Of a DNA stretch of 64,000 nucleotides, positions 1 to 10,506 are shown one piece after another (positions within the stretch are counted from its first letter, which is position 1; every line of letters starts with the position of its first letter). The stretch spans positions 311,525,738 to 311,589,737 of the forward strand of contig NC_133537.1 of the NCBI RefSeq assembly GCF_048544455.1. The letters are read 5' to 3'. The notes under the pieces are model-generated. The model had not been told where the DNA came from. It saw only the letters and a program-made list of their open reading frames with translations, and ran no database searches. The DNA is from Silene latifolia (taxonomy: Eukaryota > Streptophyta > Magnoliopsida > Caryophyllales > Caryophyllaceae). The position numbers and the translations under genes are program-made.

Positions 1-756
1 TGATGGTTGTGTTTATTGTTGATCTATAACGTATTGGATTGAATTGGTGTTGTTGTTGTATAATTGGTTGTGTTGTGTTTGTCTGTGGTTCGCGAGGCGT
101 GTCCTCGGCTGAGTGGAGTCACTTGCAGAAGTGGCTTCACGCCCTTGATTTGCCCTTTGTGGAACCCGGCATAGGAGGGGATGTGCACATTAAGGAACAT
201 GGGTTATCGCTCGGAATAGATGAGCGGGGATTTGGTGGGTACGGTTGCGGTCCCCCACTGGCGGCGTGGAATACCTGTTGCGATGGGTATTCTGGCAGGA
301 CTACACACTTTAGTGTGTAGTCAGGTGTGTGGAGATATAATGGAGTTGGGAGTTGTGTGTTGTTTGTATATTGTGTACTTTATTTTATGTAATCAGTAAC
401 TGGCCCCGTTTTAAATGTATTGAAAACTGTGGTGATCCATTCGGGGATGGTGAGAAGTTATTGAGCAGGTATGAGATGGCTTGCACGAGGGATAACTGGG
501 ATGGAGTCGTCACAAATCTTTAGAGTCTTCCGCTGTGTCTTGAACTTAGTTTGTTTTTCAGTTGTTTGGTTTTTGGAACGTTTGTATTACCTTTACAGTT
601 TTGGTTTTGGAATTGTAATCACTTAAACTCATTTACTTATTTAAGTATGTTTCTTAATGGTCTATTTGATATACATTGCCTCGAGTAACCGAGATGGTAG
701 CATTTCCATGCATTAGGTGGTCCTGGTAAGGCACCTTGGTGTATGGGGGTGTTACA
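1..756 (+). mobile_element. 3' part of a Ty3/gypsy-type LTR (truncated by window edge)
   Basis: Bases 39-330 are closely similar to 61960-62260 in the 3' LTR of the element at the right end of the window; both share a block starting tgtcctcggctgagtgg and a later block reading gatgtgcacattaaggaaca. The segment ends in gggggtgttaca at about 756, the usual end of plant gypsy LTRs. The stretch before that end (tgcctcgagtaaccgagatgg) also resembles the U5 end of the LTR at 54978-55041. No primer-binding site follows, so this is either a solo LTR or the 3' LTR of an element that begins before the window. It has no coding capacity. Confidence 0.7.
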
Positions 757-1124
757 TTGAGAGTATGCGGGCCTCAAAATTTGGTGATTGGGATTAAGAA
801 ACTAGTCCATTCGAGGATGCACAGTAATACTTGTCTATCTTGCCCGTTGATATGTAGTGGCTGCTGAAGTTTGACACTAGTACTTAAGAAAATTGATTGT
901 AGACATTGATTGAAATGTAGTTGGAGGAAAATGTTATGTAATGATGTATTATTTGATTAAGATTAATGGAAAACCTCATATTTTACCAAAAAAAAAAACA
1001 CTAAACATTATAAGAGTAATAAAGATTAAAACTTTGTCTAACTTATTGTATAAAAATAGCAAAATATTATTTATTATAGTCAAGATTTTTTAAAATACTG
1101 CATTGGGTCAATTGATAAAAACAC
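757..1124. other. Unassigned sequence between LTR fragment and solo LTR
   Basis: No gene is visible. The block around 800 (ccattcgaggatg) echoes the block around 438 (ccattcggggatgg) in the preceding LTR, hinting at old duplication. The last ~12 bases (gataaaaacac) are read here as the outer tip of a MULE-like inverted repeat that was split by the solo LTR starting at 1125. Confidence 0.4.
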
Positions 1125-1455
1125 TGTAACAACCCGGATTAAAAAACAAAGGAAAAACTTATATAAAGGAAATATCAGAGTATAATACTGATAAAAGGTT
1201 CAAGGTGGCGGAAACACCTGACCTATCTGGTTCGTTACTAAAACCGAAACAAACTAATACACTATTCGAAGGTTTTTAAAACATAAAGCAAACTCCTATT
1301 TTATTATTAAGCTCGCTTCGCACATTCCCCAAGCAAGCATCAACCAGTCAGCAACACTCTGAACAACCTGAGAATGGGGGTCGACAATCAATCGGGAGTA
1401 ACTAGATACTCTCCCAGTCATGTTTACAACAATTGAATATAATCAACATTCAATA

Positions 1456-1919
1456 TGGTATGGATATTGATGATCGATGTTACTTATGTGCTCAAGCTAC
1501 TGAAGGGTCTGATCACTTGTTCTTTCTGTGTGCTTACAGCAAGCAGATTATCTGTTACATCAACCAGAAGCTAGATTGCCGTCTTCCTGAAAATAATGTG
1601 TTTAACTGGTGCTTGTAGAGGACTGGTACTAAGTTACAGATGGGAGTACAGGCAGCTATTGTTTGGGGAGATATGTATCACATTTGGCAGGAGAGAAACA
1701 GGTGTAGGATTGATGGGGTTATAACCAGGCCAGGCAAATGTTCAGAGCAGATTATAGAAGGGGTGAAAGCCAAAATTAGAGGTCGAGACATCCAGCATGT
1801 GACCAAGGCACGGATAAATTGGCTTAGACAAAAGAATTTATATGTAATGGTTGCTTGAAACTTTGTACTTAAAACTTCTTTTTTATATATATAATACATA
1901 CTCACATTCCACCAAAAAA
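1456..1919 (+). mobile_element. 5'-truncated LINE fragment (C-terminal zf-RVT region and 3' tail)
   Basis: The translation carries a reverse-transcriptase-associated zinc-binding pattern (CYLCAQATEGSDHLFFLC, with C-x2-C, H and C ligand positions at about 1480-1534). This is followed, after an in-frame stop near 1617, by the basic C-terminal tail typical of plant L1-type ORF2 proteins. An A-rich 3' end lies at 1911-1919. The 11-mer aacattcaata occurs at 1445-1455 and again at 1920-1930, a perfect target-site duplication that fixes both ends. Only the last ~460 bp of the element inserted, as is common in target-primed reverse transcription. It is not functional. Confidence 0.8.
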
Positions 1920-2084
1920 AACATTCAATAACAATTGAAAGGCATAAACAGTAAACATGTGAGACCATCTATACTCATGAAAACCCAATACGGCTTACCA
2001 TGACTTTATCAATCTTAGACGAATGCGACAATGCAAATCTAGACCATATGCAACCACTATACCATGTACACTTACAACCAAAGT

Positions 2085-2960
2085 AGCACACGACCCATAA
2101 CAACTTAAGGCACAATGCTAGCATTAAAGCATAGCGAACATGGTGACACACGATCCACGGCGACAGAAGGCACAAAGCTAGCAATCAAGCGTAGCGAATA
2201 GAGCGAACGCCTGTTAGAGCGTATAATCACTGCCTCTAACTTGATAGAGAGTATAACCACTGCCTCTAGCTGATGGAGCGTATAATCACTGCCTCCATCG
2301 GTGTGGAGCGTATAACCACTGCCTCTACGGTACTATGTATAGCGTAAAACCATTGCCTATATGTCTAAGACCTGGCCAGACTCTCGGTGCAAACCAAACG
2401 ACACTCGGGACCCAGAGCGTATAACCACTGCTTCTGGCCACCCCCGAACACAGACCAAAATAAATCTCGCATCAACGGGTGGCGTTGGTTCATTCTGATA
2501 GTATATAACTGATACTAGAGTCACCTATTCAACCAGCCAACAAACAAATGCACAGTATAACTAACTGTACTAACATGCGTGAACAACATCACGACTCAAC
2601 CCATAGGATAGTATAACTGACCATCTTACTTATCATATGAACAAGAGTAACCAACGACATAAGCAAACACAATGTCATTTAATAACTGAACACAACACAA
2701 CATGTGAAACAAGTATCAACCATTCAATGTTATAGTACACCAGCTATGACTTTAACATTAATCATTCAATGTTATAGTACTCCAACTATAACTTTTACAT
2801 TAACCTTACCTCGCAACTCAACGTTATATTAGCTAAGCTATAACATTGACTTCGTTAGCCTAATGTTACATTAGCATTAGCTATAACATCGACATGTGAC
2901 TTAATTTATAGTAGCCCAGCTATAACATTGAGCTATAATCTCAAAGTTATACGGCTCCAC
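2085..2960. repeat. Degenerate tandem repeats inside the solo LTR
   Basis: Three families follow each other. At 2085-2205, two copies of a ~62-bp unit contain cacgatccacggcgacag-like sequence. At 2215-2440, about six copies of a ~38-bp unit are built around gagcgtataaccactgcctc. At 2700-2960, about eight degenerate copies alternate tatagtacnccag with ctataacatt. The last set forms short imperfect palindromes (gttatag / ctataac). No coding sense is apparent. Confidence 0.7.
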
Positions 2961-3929
2961 CTATAACTTTATCACAACCTCAGAGTTGTACCAACCCATC
3001 TATCAATTGGGAACCCTAGCCGCACGCCCCAAACACCCAAACGGAGCATAGGCAAGATACGATATGCAATTTAAACAATAAAACACATACGTAAACACAC
3101 ATACACAATTAAACATGATAATAAACAATCAAACACGTACCAATTTACACAAATCAATTATTAAATCATGTAAATTACATCAATTGGCATAAACACAATT
3201 AAAGGAAAACACACAGTTACCTTATTAGCAATTATTGAAAACTTCTATAAAGAATACGACCAACGAAGCTTTGTCTCCAACACGTGTCAACATCCCAAAA
3301 ATCGACACTAAAGAAAGACACAAATCGAAACCCTTGAAAACGCCATGAAAGACTCCTCTTCTTGTTTACCCATTAAAATAAGAGACCCAAAACATAGGTT
3401 TAAAGGTCCATACAAATTATTTTTCATAAAATTATTTGGAGATAAATATGTTGTAAAGATAAGAGCAAGGATTATGAAAATATAATTTATGTATGGGTTT
3501 AGAAAAAGGAAAGATATTCAACAATGCAGTCAAAAGGAGAAAAGAGAACAAAAAAGAGAAACAGATGAAAAGGTGTGCGGCACTCTTCAGGTGAAAACAA
3601 AGGAGAGCAACCAAGTTGCTTGCTTAGGGTTTTGTTTATATAAGGGTTTAACTAATGGGTTTTGGATCCATTAGCTCATACCATGTATTATCTGATTATA
3701 AATTGGATTGAGACATATTAAAACACTTAGAGAGCTCATACAAGAAAAGTAATTATTAAATTAAAATAGTAAAATCGTGCACGGACATTTTAACCCAATC
3801 TAAAGTATATCAAAATAAGAAATAATAAAATAGAGAACGGAAGCTATAAATATATATTTCCAAAATATGTTATTAAACTTCAAAATAATTAATTTAATAA
3901 AATATTATTATAAAATACGGAGTGTTACA

Positions 3930-4597
3930 AATACCCCTTAATGTATCAAAGCTTTGAAATTACACTCCTGTTTTTTTTTAAAAAAAATTACACCCTTAAA
4001 CAATCATTTCTATCAAAGTTGATACCACCTCAATTATCATGCAAAAAAAATGTGAACAGACCGTTTTACCCCCGACTTAATACTTAGCATTTACTCCTTT
4101 CCCTTTGCTTTCACTTTCACTTTACAGTATTACTACTCACCATTCGCCAAAGTAAAATTAGGTTAAATTTCCCCAAATTTGTTCAATCTCGTCTTTGATT
4201 ATTCAAAATCAACATCAACAAACCCAGATCGTACACCATCTTAGATTATTCAAAATCAACATCGATAAACCATGATAGCAATAGGAGAGATAGAAAAAAA
4301 AAACATAACTACCTGGTCAGTGTGCCTAGATTAAGGGCAAGAAATTGGGGGTAAAAACTTCACAGTGAAAATAAAGAAAAATAAGGGGGAAAGATTGATA
4401 AAAGTGTGAATAGAAACAAGGGAGTCAATATGTAATAACGAATAGGTAAATGATTTAAATGAAGGATAAAATTGGATGTTTATGTTAATATTAAAGGGAA
4501 TCTTACAATAGGTATTTAAGGGTGTAGTTTTCTCTAAAAAAAAAGACATAAAAGGGTGTAATTCCAAAGTTTTGGTACATAAAAGGGTGTTTTTAAC
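3930..4597. mobile_element. MULE-like element with long inverted repeats, left end displaced by the solo LTR
   Basis: The left arm 3932-4000 (ccccttaatgtatcaaag, then aaattacac and ttacacccttaaa) is inverted at 4510-4597 (tttaagggtgtag, gtgtaattccaaag, acataaaagggtgttttt). The right arm tip reads gttaaaaacaccc on the complement. Its counterpart on the left is gataaaaacac at 1114-1124, before the solo LTR. Removing the LTR and one target copy therefore gives a continuous left arm. No transposase is present. No clean 9-bp target duplication was found, so MULE is by analogy to the similar long-TIR elements at 24903, 34041 and 49489. Confidence 0.55.
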
Positions 4598-4611
4598 AAG
4601 GGACAGTGATA

Positions 4612-4712
4612 GGGCGCCACCGGGTGACGCCAAATTGGGTGTCACCCTCTCACATGCATTCTTAATTGAAGGGGTCCCCATTCACCCCATGTGAGAGGGT
4701 GGCACCCTTTTA
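4612..4712. repeat. Short hairpin-forming inverted repeat
   Basis: The sequence gggtgtcaccctctcacatg (4638-4657) is inverted as catgtgagagggtggcaccc (4689-4708), with a 31-bp loop. A further arm around 4613-4630 (cgccaccgggtgacgcc) is itself a small palindrome. It looks like a MITE remnant. No target duplication was identified. Confidence 0.5.
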
Positions 4713-5651
4713 TTTTCCTTTAACAATTGATCCTACTACATATTATACCTATTTGTTCAAATTACAAACCACATACAAAGTTACTAATCTTCCCAAATTG
4801 TTACCTTATACCTAAATTAGATCTTAATTGAGATAAAATGATCAAAAACTCGGATTTTAATATGTTATACCCATTTTGCTCCACATCCTCGCCATATCTA
4901 GCACCACAAGGATCAACCACCACCACAACGTCACCGCAACCTAACCATGCACACAACCTAACACCGTCTCGACCCTAATCCAACCATACCCTAAACCGTA
5001 TCCATCAACACAACGCCACCCAAGTCCCACCTTTATCCCACCACCACCACCGTACTTAAGACCCTACCAATCAAAAACCCTAGATCTAAGGAGTACGGTT
5101 CTTTTAGGTGCGACAACGAGCTAAGGAGCTAGGTTTTGTAGCGGGTGGCAGGTGGGAAAGATAGTAGTGGTGAAGGGTTTATGTGCGTCAATCGTAGAAG
5201 TGAGATAGTAGGAATTGATCTGAGACGGCTTGCAATGGTGGTATGTAGTGTAAGAGTGGTGACATTGAGCAAGATAAATAGTGGTGGGCGTGTCGAAGGT
5301 GGTGACTAATAATGGTGATGATTGTTGAGGGTGGTGGATGTTGATGGTGGTAGTGGGTGGATGAAAATGATGAAAAAGAAAGACTCAATAATAAGGGTAT
5401 TATGAATAGATTATTTAGAATTCAATTAAAAAGAGGGGGCGTTAAACCATAAAATTTACCTAATAATGGTTAATTATGGTTAATTAAGTCCCAAATCCGG
5501 GTATTCGGGAGCAACTTAGGAAAAGTTGTACCTTCGTAGGTAGTAATTTGAAAAAAAAAAAGTATATTATGTAGTAATTTGAAAAATCTTGACTATTATA
5601 AGTGGTATTTTGAAATTCAGCCTAAATAAAAATACCAACTTGTAGTAAATT
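4713..5651. other. Non-coding stretch, GT-rich block, no gene seen
   Basis: Both strands lack a convincing coding region. Around 4890-5060 the sequence is CAC/CCA-rich, and around 5180-5370 it is GTGG/GATGG-rich. The complementary composition of the two blocks suggests the arms and filler of an old inverted-repeat element. Short open frames here are compositional. Confidence 0.4.
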
Positions 5652-5850
5652 AGACACAAAATTCTCATTTGTGACGGCCAATATCCGTCAAAAGCTTGTA
5701 ACGGGTCAAATAAAACTCACATGGGTAGATAAAAACAAGTCATTTGTGACTCCCTAGACACTCTGATCTTTGTCTTATCTACCCATGTGAGTAGTGCTTG
5801 ACCCATCATAAAATTTTATGACGAATATACCCATCAAGGAGACTTACCGA
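5652..5850. mobile_element. MITE-like inverted-repeat element
   Basis: The inner arms are strong: ctcacatgggtagataa (about 5717-5733) is inverted as ttatctacccatgtgag (about 5776-5792). The outer arms are degenerate: gacggccaatatccgtca and acgggtca on the left, tgacccat and gacgaatatacccatc on the right. Length is ~200 bp with no coding capacity. The superfamily is not determined. Confidence 0.55.
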
Positions 5851-6034
5851 GAAAAATTAGAAGGGAGAGAAATTAGTTTCCAAACTTAAATTAAGGAGGA
5901 ATGAAATATGAAATCTTTCTTACAATTATTAAATTACTAACTATATTAAACTAAGAATGTAAAGAAAAGAGAGGTTTTTAATTTATGAGAACGAGACTTT
6001 CTAAAGGTTAATTAAACCTAGTGTTATTACTACC

Positions 6035-6444
6035 TAGACTTGACAAAAGCAACCCGATTTGAAAAGGCTGATCCGAGTCCCGAAATTGACCTGAATTACA
6101 TCACCCGAATGTGACCCAACCCGACCCGAACATGACCCGACCATTCTTGACTCGTAACGAAAATGTTCCGATCCGAAACCACTCAACTCGAAAATGGCCC
6201 GACAAAACGTAACTCTAATTGAATCGAAAAGACTTGAAATGACTTTCTCTCTTATTCATGGACTCGAAAATGACCCGACCCGCTTGACTCGAAACAGACC
6301 CGACCCGCTAAACCCAAAGCATACCCGAAACCCAAAAAGTCCCGAGCTGGCCCGAATTAACCAAAATTAATGAGAGACCCGAACTAACCCAACTCAAATT
6401 GGCTTGACCCTAATCCGATCCGATTGATCCGTTTATTAGGTCTA
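6035..6444. mobile_element. Small hAT-like non-autonomous element rich in GACCCGACC repeats
   Basis: It begins TAGACTTGACAAA at 6035 and ends in the complement of TAGACCTAATAAA at 6444. The 8-mers ttactacc (before) and ctactacg (after) match at 6 of 8 positions, a weak target duplication. The interior is a degenerate array of acccgacccga / gactcgaaa units. The same start motif and GGGTC-type subterminal repeats occur at 23683, 36381 and 45281, so this looks like one family. No transposase is present. Confidence 0.5.
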
Positions 6445-6507
6445 CTACTACGGACTTCCGTTTCCTGGCTCTTTGCCCAGAAAACCAAAACAAAAATGAA
6501 GACTTTT

Positions 6508-7091
6508 TTTCATAAATCGTCCAACACTTAACTAAGAAGCTAATATTTCTTTTTTCTCTCTAAAAACCCTAGCCTCCAACAATCAGATTCGGGGCTTCCA
6601 TCGACCATTAATCGATGGTAAGCCCCATAAAATTTTTATTTATCAATTATTAGTATGAAAATTTATGAATCCATTAATAAAAGTCTCCTTTTTGGTGAGA
6701 TCCATTTGTCTGTCTCCAATATCGGAGTTTTTTCTGTCCTTTATATCATTCTAGGGTTTTGCTTTATTGGAAATATAAATAAGATCAATTTGTTGATGAT
6801 TTGTCATACGACTCTACAATTGATACGCGTTATTCGCCAACGATCTATGGTGCCGATAAAAGGTAAATTTTCTCCATCAATGAATCAAACGAGGGATCCC
6901 CTTAAAAGCTACATGAAGAGAAAGCGTCTGAGGACGATTAAATAGCCCAATCATATCATGTTTTGAGATCCCAAGTTTTAAGAGAGGAATTTGTCCTTTG
7001 GCTTCTATTAGATTTGTTGTTTTCGATTATACCCATCTCTTGTAAGTGCCATTTGGCGATTTATTAATGAATTGATCTTTTCTTTCAAAAA
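6508..7091 (+). mobile_element. Poly(A) retroposon with 16-bp target duplication
   Basis: The 16-mer aaaaatgaagactttt is present at 6492-6507 and again at 7092-7107. The enclosed ~580 bp ends in tctttcaaaaaaaa, a poly(A)-type 3' end. This is the signature of LINE-machinery retroposition. The 5' part (ctctctaaaaaccctagcc) reads like a plant 5' untranslated leader. It contains one 96-codon open frame at 6655-6945 (+) that I do not recognise. It could be a processed transcript or an internally deleted LINE; the trailing gcgatttattaatgaattgatc resembles plant LINE tails. Confidence 0.65.
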
Positions 7092-7107
7092 AAAAATGAA
7101 GACTTTT

Positions 7108-7779
7108 CTTCTAAAATATGCTGCTCGTCTTTTTGGTCAGCATTCAATAATGGGCATTTTGCTTGTTTCCGTGGTTTCGCATTCTAAACCCACATGGTGG
7201 ATGGAGTCAAGTATATGATGGGCTAACCTATGTGACTGTCAGAGGTGCGGGCCATGAGGTTCCCCTGACTCGTAGAAGTGGACTAATACGATAAATAAAC
7301 AGGCCCACAATAAAAACAATTGATCACAATTACACCCTAGAGAAAGGAGCCCAAATGCACTTGTGGCTTATGATTTGTTTCCGGTTTTGCTCGTACTTAA
7401 CCCACTTTGTTCACTCGGTTTTGCTCCACTTTGGTACCTATAAAATGAGACATCCAAGAGCAATATCAAATTTCCAAAGAAATATGACAAATTGACACTA
7501 ATTAAAATAAAACCAATAATATTCTATTTTATTCCAATATGAGTGAATAATAGCTAATTAGATTACTAATTTAACTAAATAAGAAATAAAATGTGGGTTA
7601 AAAAATGGTACAATATAGGTATTATTAAGTATTATTATGAAACTCAACAAGGTTAAGAAAAGAAGGACCCAGAACTTACTAGGACAACTACGGACATCCA
7701 TGTCCTACTATTCAAGGTGAGATAATAAAAAGTGACTTTCAGTTTCATCACCATCGTCAATTAGTTCCATTTCATAATA
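7108..7779. other. Intergenic, no gene seen
   Basis: AT-rich flanking DNA into which the Helitron inserted. Base 7779 is the host base next to the Helitron 3' terminus. No open frame, repeat or RNA gene was supported here. Confidence 0.4.
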
Positions 7780-7784
7780 CTAGC

Positions 7785-7810
7785 TTTGGGCACGTGCTTC
7801 GCACGTTTGT
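7785..7810 (-). terminator. Helitron 3' terminal hairpin and CTAG end
   Basis: A 6-bp stem (acgtgc/gcacgt) with a 3-nt loop lies at 7792-7806, about 9 bp from the CTAG terminus. In Helitrons this hairpin marks the end of rolling-circle transfer. Confidence 0.8.
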
Positions 7811-8242
7811 ATAAAACTGTGTATGTATGTAACATAATGTGTTGAAAATTGTAAAGTAATTCGATAATTTACTGCGGTAAAAGCTTCATTGGAAAAGTGC
7901 AAATACATAACCACGTTCGGATATAAACTGTACATATATTTACATAGACTGGTAATAACATAGTCGTGCATGGCAAGCCGTAGTATAAGTATTCACATAG
8001 TTATTGTGATCACGCTAATGTGCTTACAAAGTAGCGATCACTGTACAAAAGGAACTTCTAGTAGGGCAGTAAAGCCACGTAACACCACATTTATGCGTCC
8101 TGCTGATGGGAATAGCTTACCCAAAATTTTCCCACCATTATTCGTGTGTAGTGGCTTAGAAATAGCTATCACATAGTATCATAGTCTGCGTAATGCTTCT
8201 ACTGTTAGCGGCCAAAATATGACATTAGCTGGTCGATTTTTG

Positions 8243-10340
8243 TTACTGGGAGCTTTGGTGCGCGTTCTCTGTTTCGTCTAAATTGTCCTCAACATTTGTG
8301 ATGACAAAGCGTCCTTCCTGTTTCCTTGATAGTTTGAGCCTGAAATAGTGTTCTCCTGATGTTGTAGTTGTTGGTAGTTTGCTTACATCTATATGTCCCT
8401 CCTGATAAATAAATGGGGTTGTTGATATTACGGTAAACAAATAATGTGTGTGGATTTCTGAAATACTGATATTGTATGAAAATTTACCTCGTCGCTGTTT
8501 TGCATCATTGTTATTGCGTCTATGCGGAACAGTTGTTCTGCTTTGTCTCCGAAGATTGTAGCAGTTGTTGATGTAGTTTCATCAGTCAATTCCACCGAGC
8601 ATCGACATCTGGGTTAAAATGCAAAATAAGTTAAATTTAGTGCGATCAAAAGCATCTGGTATTTTGGATGTATGCCCAGAATGCAGTAAAGGGACGAGAA
8701 ACAAAGAACATAAATACTGCTGCCCAAAGTTTTTGTACGGACCTTGGTTGGGCGGTGTGCTCTTGTGCACAGAATCTGTAGTTAAATTTTTGGTTGTATT
8801 CAGCATTTATTCCGTTCCAGCAGGTTTAACAACCCATATACCAAAGCTTTTGATTTTCCGTCTTTATTGACGCCCTTGCTTTGACCAAAAATGAGACGTT
8901 CTGCATAGATTGACAGGAACATTTATGAGTTAGTGTGGTCACTGATACTATTGAACTTTGTGTTTTTCGTGATAGTTTCCAATACCTTGTCAGTGGTTGA
9001 AAGCGACGCAATTTTAACAACGACATCTGCTGCACGAGGCTGTGCTGAGGTAGTCGCTAGTGTAGTATTTCTGTCCTGTGTAACTTCCTTTACGGTTCTT
9101 TCATGTTGATTTAACCTGCAACATGGTACGCGAGTTTAATTTTTTTCTTTGAATTATTAATTCTTGCTAAAAGAAATGAAACAATTTTCCAGTTTCGAAG
9201 GGCTTCGCTTTCAGGAATTGTTGGGTTGTAGATGAAGGTGCTTGAGTAGCGTGTTGATAAAGATAAACCTGTAAATGGAGATTTTGTTAGTAATGAGTAA
9301 TGTAAGAATTACCCAAAGCATTAGTAGTTAGTATTTGTACCGTTAAAGGAGGTAACACGCAAACATGTTGCTAAAATGATCGGAATCGAGTCTAAGAACT
9401 GATCAATATGAGCACCTTCAATGGAGACAAATTCATCCCATAATGTCATGACAACAGGCTGAAGTCTGGTTACAACATTAACAAAGATTAAACAAGAGTG
9501 TGCCTTTTAGATATATAGTTTGTAAAGAACCTCCACACATAGATAAATACTTACTCATGGTCTATAAGGATAATCTCTTGACAGATGCCATTATTCGTAG
9601 TCTTAGGTTGATAGATGTCGGTCACCGCAGCCAGTATGTCTGATGCAAAAAATGTAGAGTTTACTATGTATTTTTTTACAGGTTTATGGGCAACGTGAAA
9701 CGTAATCAGTTCTATTTAAGAGAATTGATAGAAAGGTACCAATCTGTGAACAGAAATCTATGTGTTGCTGAAGTTCTGAAAGTCGTGGCAATTACTTTGT
9801 TGTTCAGATCATCATCTTGAATTTCGCATATAGGAGTCTTTGTACTTATTGTCCATTGGTATTTGTTGTTGACAATACGATGTTGTTCTTGTATAGGGTT
9901 AAATATAGCATTTGAAATGTAGTAATGACCAAGCGGGTATCACGTCTTTGAGAGTTTTTCAATGTCTTTACCAAAGATTGTAGCCTGCACCTGTGTTCCC
10001 TGTAATGAGCACATTAATGGGAAGTGGTGTCATGTTGTTGTAAAGCAATCTTATATATCCGTAGACACGTGGAGTGGTAAATATTGATCCGGCCATGAGA
10101 TTTGAAGAAGGTAAAAGAACCTTCATGTCTATTGCAGTAAGAAAGTGCAAGTCGGTGCATGTTTATTGAATTAGAGAGAGATGGTGCGTACCTGGCCATC
10201 GATAAGGATTAGGCGCTGGTATTTCTGTGAACTGTCGTGCAAACCAGATCGAGGGTTAGCTTTTTCCATCACACGAACCCTTGCAGTCCATTTTTTGGTG
10301 GTCGGACTGATGTTACTGATAAGTACATTTCAGATGCCAT
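8243..10340 (-). pseudogene. Helitron-borne RPA70-like single-stranded DNA-binding protein (decayed)
   Basis: This multi-exon gene reads on the minus strand. From a possible ATG at 10340: an OB-fold start (WTARVRVMEKANPRSG.. QKYQRLILIDG, exon to 10192), an exon from 10128 (MKVLLPSSN..), a segment with ICEIQDDDLNNKVI (about 9800), then TLWDEFVSIEG..LATCLRVTSFNG (about 9480-9345), LSLSTRYSS..NPTIPESEALRNW (about 9270-9195), a zinc-ribbon region (WYMGC-stop-TC .. YRFC near 8830-8760), and CRCSVELTDETTSTTATIFGD (exon 8608-8488). The order matches plant replication factor A large subunits. A frameshift in an A-run near 10282 and a TAA inside the zinc ribbon near 8826-8828 disable it. RPA-like genes are known Helitron cargo in plants, where they probably help rolling-circle replication. 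Confidence 0.75.
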
Positions 10341-10506
10341 TCTGGAAAGAGTACAGTGCAAATTTAAAGCTGGTATATTTTCAAAGGAGATACATAAAGC
10401 AATTGGAGTAGTGTGTAGACAGATGTAATAGGGAAGCTCAACTCTTTGTCAATATCAAAGAAAATATTAAAAGGCGGAATGTTCACAGAGATATTAAAAT
10501 AGTTCG

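Larger units (their letters stand above)
1125..3929. mobile_element. Solo LTR of a gypsy-type retrotransposon (~2.3 kb without its LINE insertion)
   Basis: It starts tgtaacaacccgg at 1125 and ends acggagtgttaca at 3929, the complementary TG..CA termini of a large plant LTR. The flanking pentamers aacac (1120-1124) and aatac (3930-3934) differ at one base, consistent with a 5-bp target duplication. No PBS, polypurine tract or coding sequence lies between, so it is best read as a solo LTR left by LTR-LTR recombination. It contains a LINE insertion (1456-1919) and degenerate tandem repeats (2085-2960). It sits inside the left inverted repeat of the element that resumes at 3930. Confidence 0.65.

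Noticed and set aside
2200..2440. Repeated sequence as a possible tRNA or 5S cluster
   Set aside because: The ~38-bp units lack box A/B spacing and cloverleaf pairing.
8619..8870. Plus-strand peptide CPECSKGTRNKEHKYCCPKF looking like a zinc ribbon
   Set aside because: It is antisense to the RPA-like pseudogene, whose own zinc-ribbon exon is on the minus strand at about 8843-8743 and joins properly to the CRCSVELTDET exon. The cysteines are coincidental.
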